A stretch of 6,187 nucleotides of DNA from Spirochaetales bacterium (GTDB taxonomy: Bacteria > Spirochaetota > Spirochaetia > ARS1246). Where the stretch lies: the NCBI GenBank assembly GCA_016930115.1, contig JAFGHN010000097.1, positions 1 through 6,187 on the forward strand, given 5' to 3'. The notes beneath the pieces are model-generated. The model saw only the letters and a program-made list of their open reading frames with translations, did no database searches and had not been told where the DNA came from. A program made the position numbers and the translations under genes. Of this stretch, positions 5,446-6,187 are shown piece after piece; within the stretch, counting starts at the first letter, position 1; every line of letters begins with the position of its first letter.

Positions 5446-6187
5446 TAGCCGCTCGTCTCATCAACACCGACCGCCCTCTACGCCGCCTGATACCGCTCTT
5501 GGGGGTACTCTTCGCCCTGTCGCTTGCGGCAAAAGTGTATTGCGAACCTTTTGAGGCCGCGTATGCCCTCTCCCTCACCGCCGAGAACCTGGGATTTCAC
5601 GAGGATATATTCTTCGAGGAAAACCGGTTGGCGCTTTCATTTGAAGAAGACCCCTTCGATCTCAATTTCGACTTCTCCTTTATGGGCGGCGGAAGGTACC
5701 CGCCGCATACGTCGTACCAGATGGGTCGATACTTCTATCTCAACGACGCCTCGACGCTCGTGTCTCTGAAAAACTGGGACTTTTACGGCGGCTATCTCCC
5801 TCACCGCGACGTCGTTCAAACACCCTACTCCATCTATATTTCGTCCCTCGACATACCGGTGCTCAACGCTGGTTTCGTGTATACGCATAACCGGTTTTTC
5901 TATGAAACGCGCTGGGTGAGGCTTAACGAGCGTTCAAGCGTGGAATACATCGGCAAGGAGGACGAGACGTACATCGATAGGGGGCTCACCTTCAAAGCCT
6001 TTGGGTTTGATTTCGGAAATCTGACCGTAGGCTTCGAAAACTCGTATATGTATCTGGGTCAGGTTTTTGACGCCGAATCCTTCCTCCTCCCCGGCCCGAT
6101 GTTTGCGCTGGAGATGATACTCGCATCCGGGGGGAGGCCATGGTCCCAGGCGAACAACACGAATGTCCTCATGGGTTTTTTCGCTGA
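5442..6187 (+). CDS. Exported beta-rich protein of unknown function, possible outer-membrane protein (3' truncated)
   Basis: The frame opens at GTG 5442, overlapping the PilZ stop by four bases, and stays open for 248 codons to the window edge. The N-terminus is a classical signal peptide: RLINTDRPLRR (5-15) gives a positive n-region, LIPLLGVLFALSLAA (16-30) is hydrophobic, and cleavage is likely before EPFEAAYALS. Cys34 lies near the cleavage point, but VYC is a poor lipobox, so a lipoprotein is less likely. The rest is rich in aromatic residues and short alternating strands separated by polar turns (for example GRYFYLND, WDFYGGYL, NAGFVYTHNRFFYETRW, LTVGFENSYMYLG), as in outer-membrane beta-barrels. 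I do not recognise the family. A loose likeness to Wzi-type capsule assembly barrels is possible but not supported by a clear motif. Coupling to the PilZ gene suggests an envelope role tied to c-di-GMP. Confidence 0.7.
   Translation, partial: MIAARLINTDRPLRRLIPLLGVLFALSLAAKVYCEPFEAAYALSLTAENLGFHEDIFFEENRLALSFEEDPFDLNFDFSFMGGGRYPPHTSYQMGRYFYLNDASTLVSLKNWDFYGGYLPHRDVVQTPYSIYISSLDIPVLNAGFVYTHNRFFYETRWVRLNERSSVEYIGKEDETYIDRGLTFKAFGFDFGNLTVGFENSYMYLGQVFDAESFLLPGPMFALEMILASGGRPWSQANNTNVLMGFFA

Noticed and set aside
5530..5560. Lipoprotein reading of the exported protein because of Cys34 after the hydrophobic stretch
   Set aside because: The residues before the Cys (K-V-Y) do not fit a lipobox, even the relaxed spirochaete form, so a signal peptidase I substrate is more likely.

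Overview
The window carries seven protein-coding genes, two of them cut by the window edges, with no RNA gene, insertion sequence or CRISPR array visible. It looks like an ordinary, densely packed chromosomal segment of a free-living or commensal bacterium. Spirochaetota is my best guess. It rests on the c-di-GMP wiring, the PilZ protein whose size is close to Borrelia PlzA, and the NeuB-family variant. This is inference only, and another didermal phylum cannot be excluded.

Region 1 (1-3056, plus strand) holds the C-terminal ACT domain of a probable RelA/SpoT-type (p)ppGpp synthetase/hydrolase. It is followed after 15 bases by a membrane-anchored family 2 glycosyltransferase, whose stop overlaps the start of a TrmL-type tRNA wobble methyltransferase (ATGA overlap). 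After a 45-base gap comes a NeuB/SpsE-family sugar-acid synthase with a C-terminal SAF domain. The first three genes look like one transcription unit; the fourth may be read through or may have its own start.

Region 2 (3098-4561, minus strand) is a GGDEF-EAL protein that converges on the synthase gene. Its GGDEF site is destroyed (RDTEF), but the EAL residues I can check are present, so it is probably a c-di-GMP phosphodiesterase.

Region 3 (4562-4695) is the divergent control region. It contains three perfect short inverted repeats. Two good ribosome binding sites, one on each side, decide the starts of the flanking genes.

Region 4 (4696-6187, plus strand) starts with a protein made of a degenerate receiver-like domain followed by a PilZ c-di-GMP-binding domain. 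It overlaps by GTGA the start of an exported, beta-rich protein of unknown function that runs off the window.

Taken together, a c-di-GMP-degrading enzyme and a c-di-GMP receptor share a promoter region, and the receptor is translationally coupled to an envelope protein. Next door are two enzymes of surface-sugar synthesis. The simplest reading is a local c-di-GMP circuit acting on the cell envelope, but no functional link to the sugar genes is shown by the sequence.
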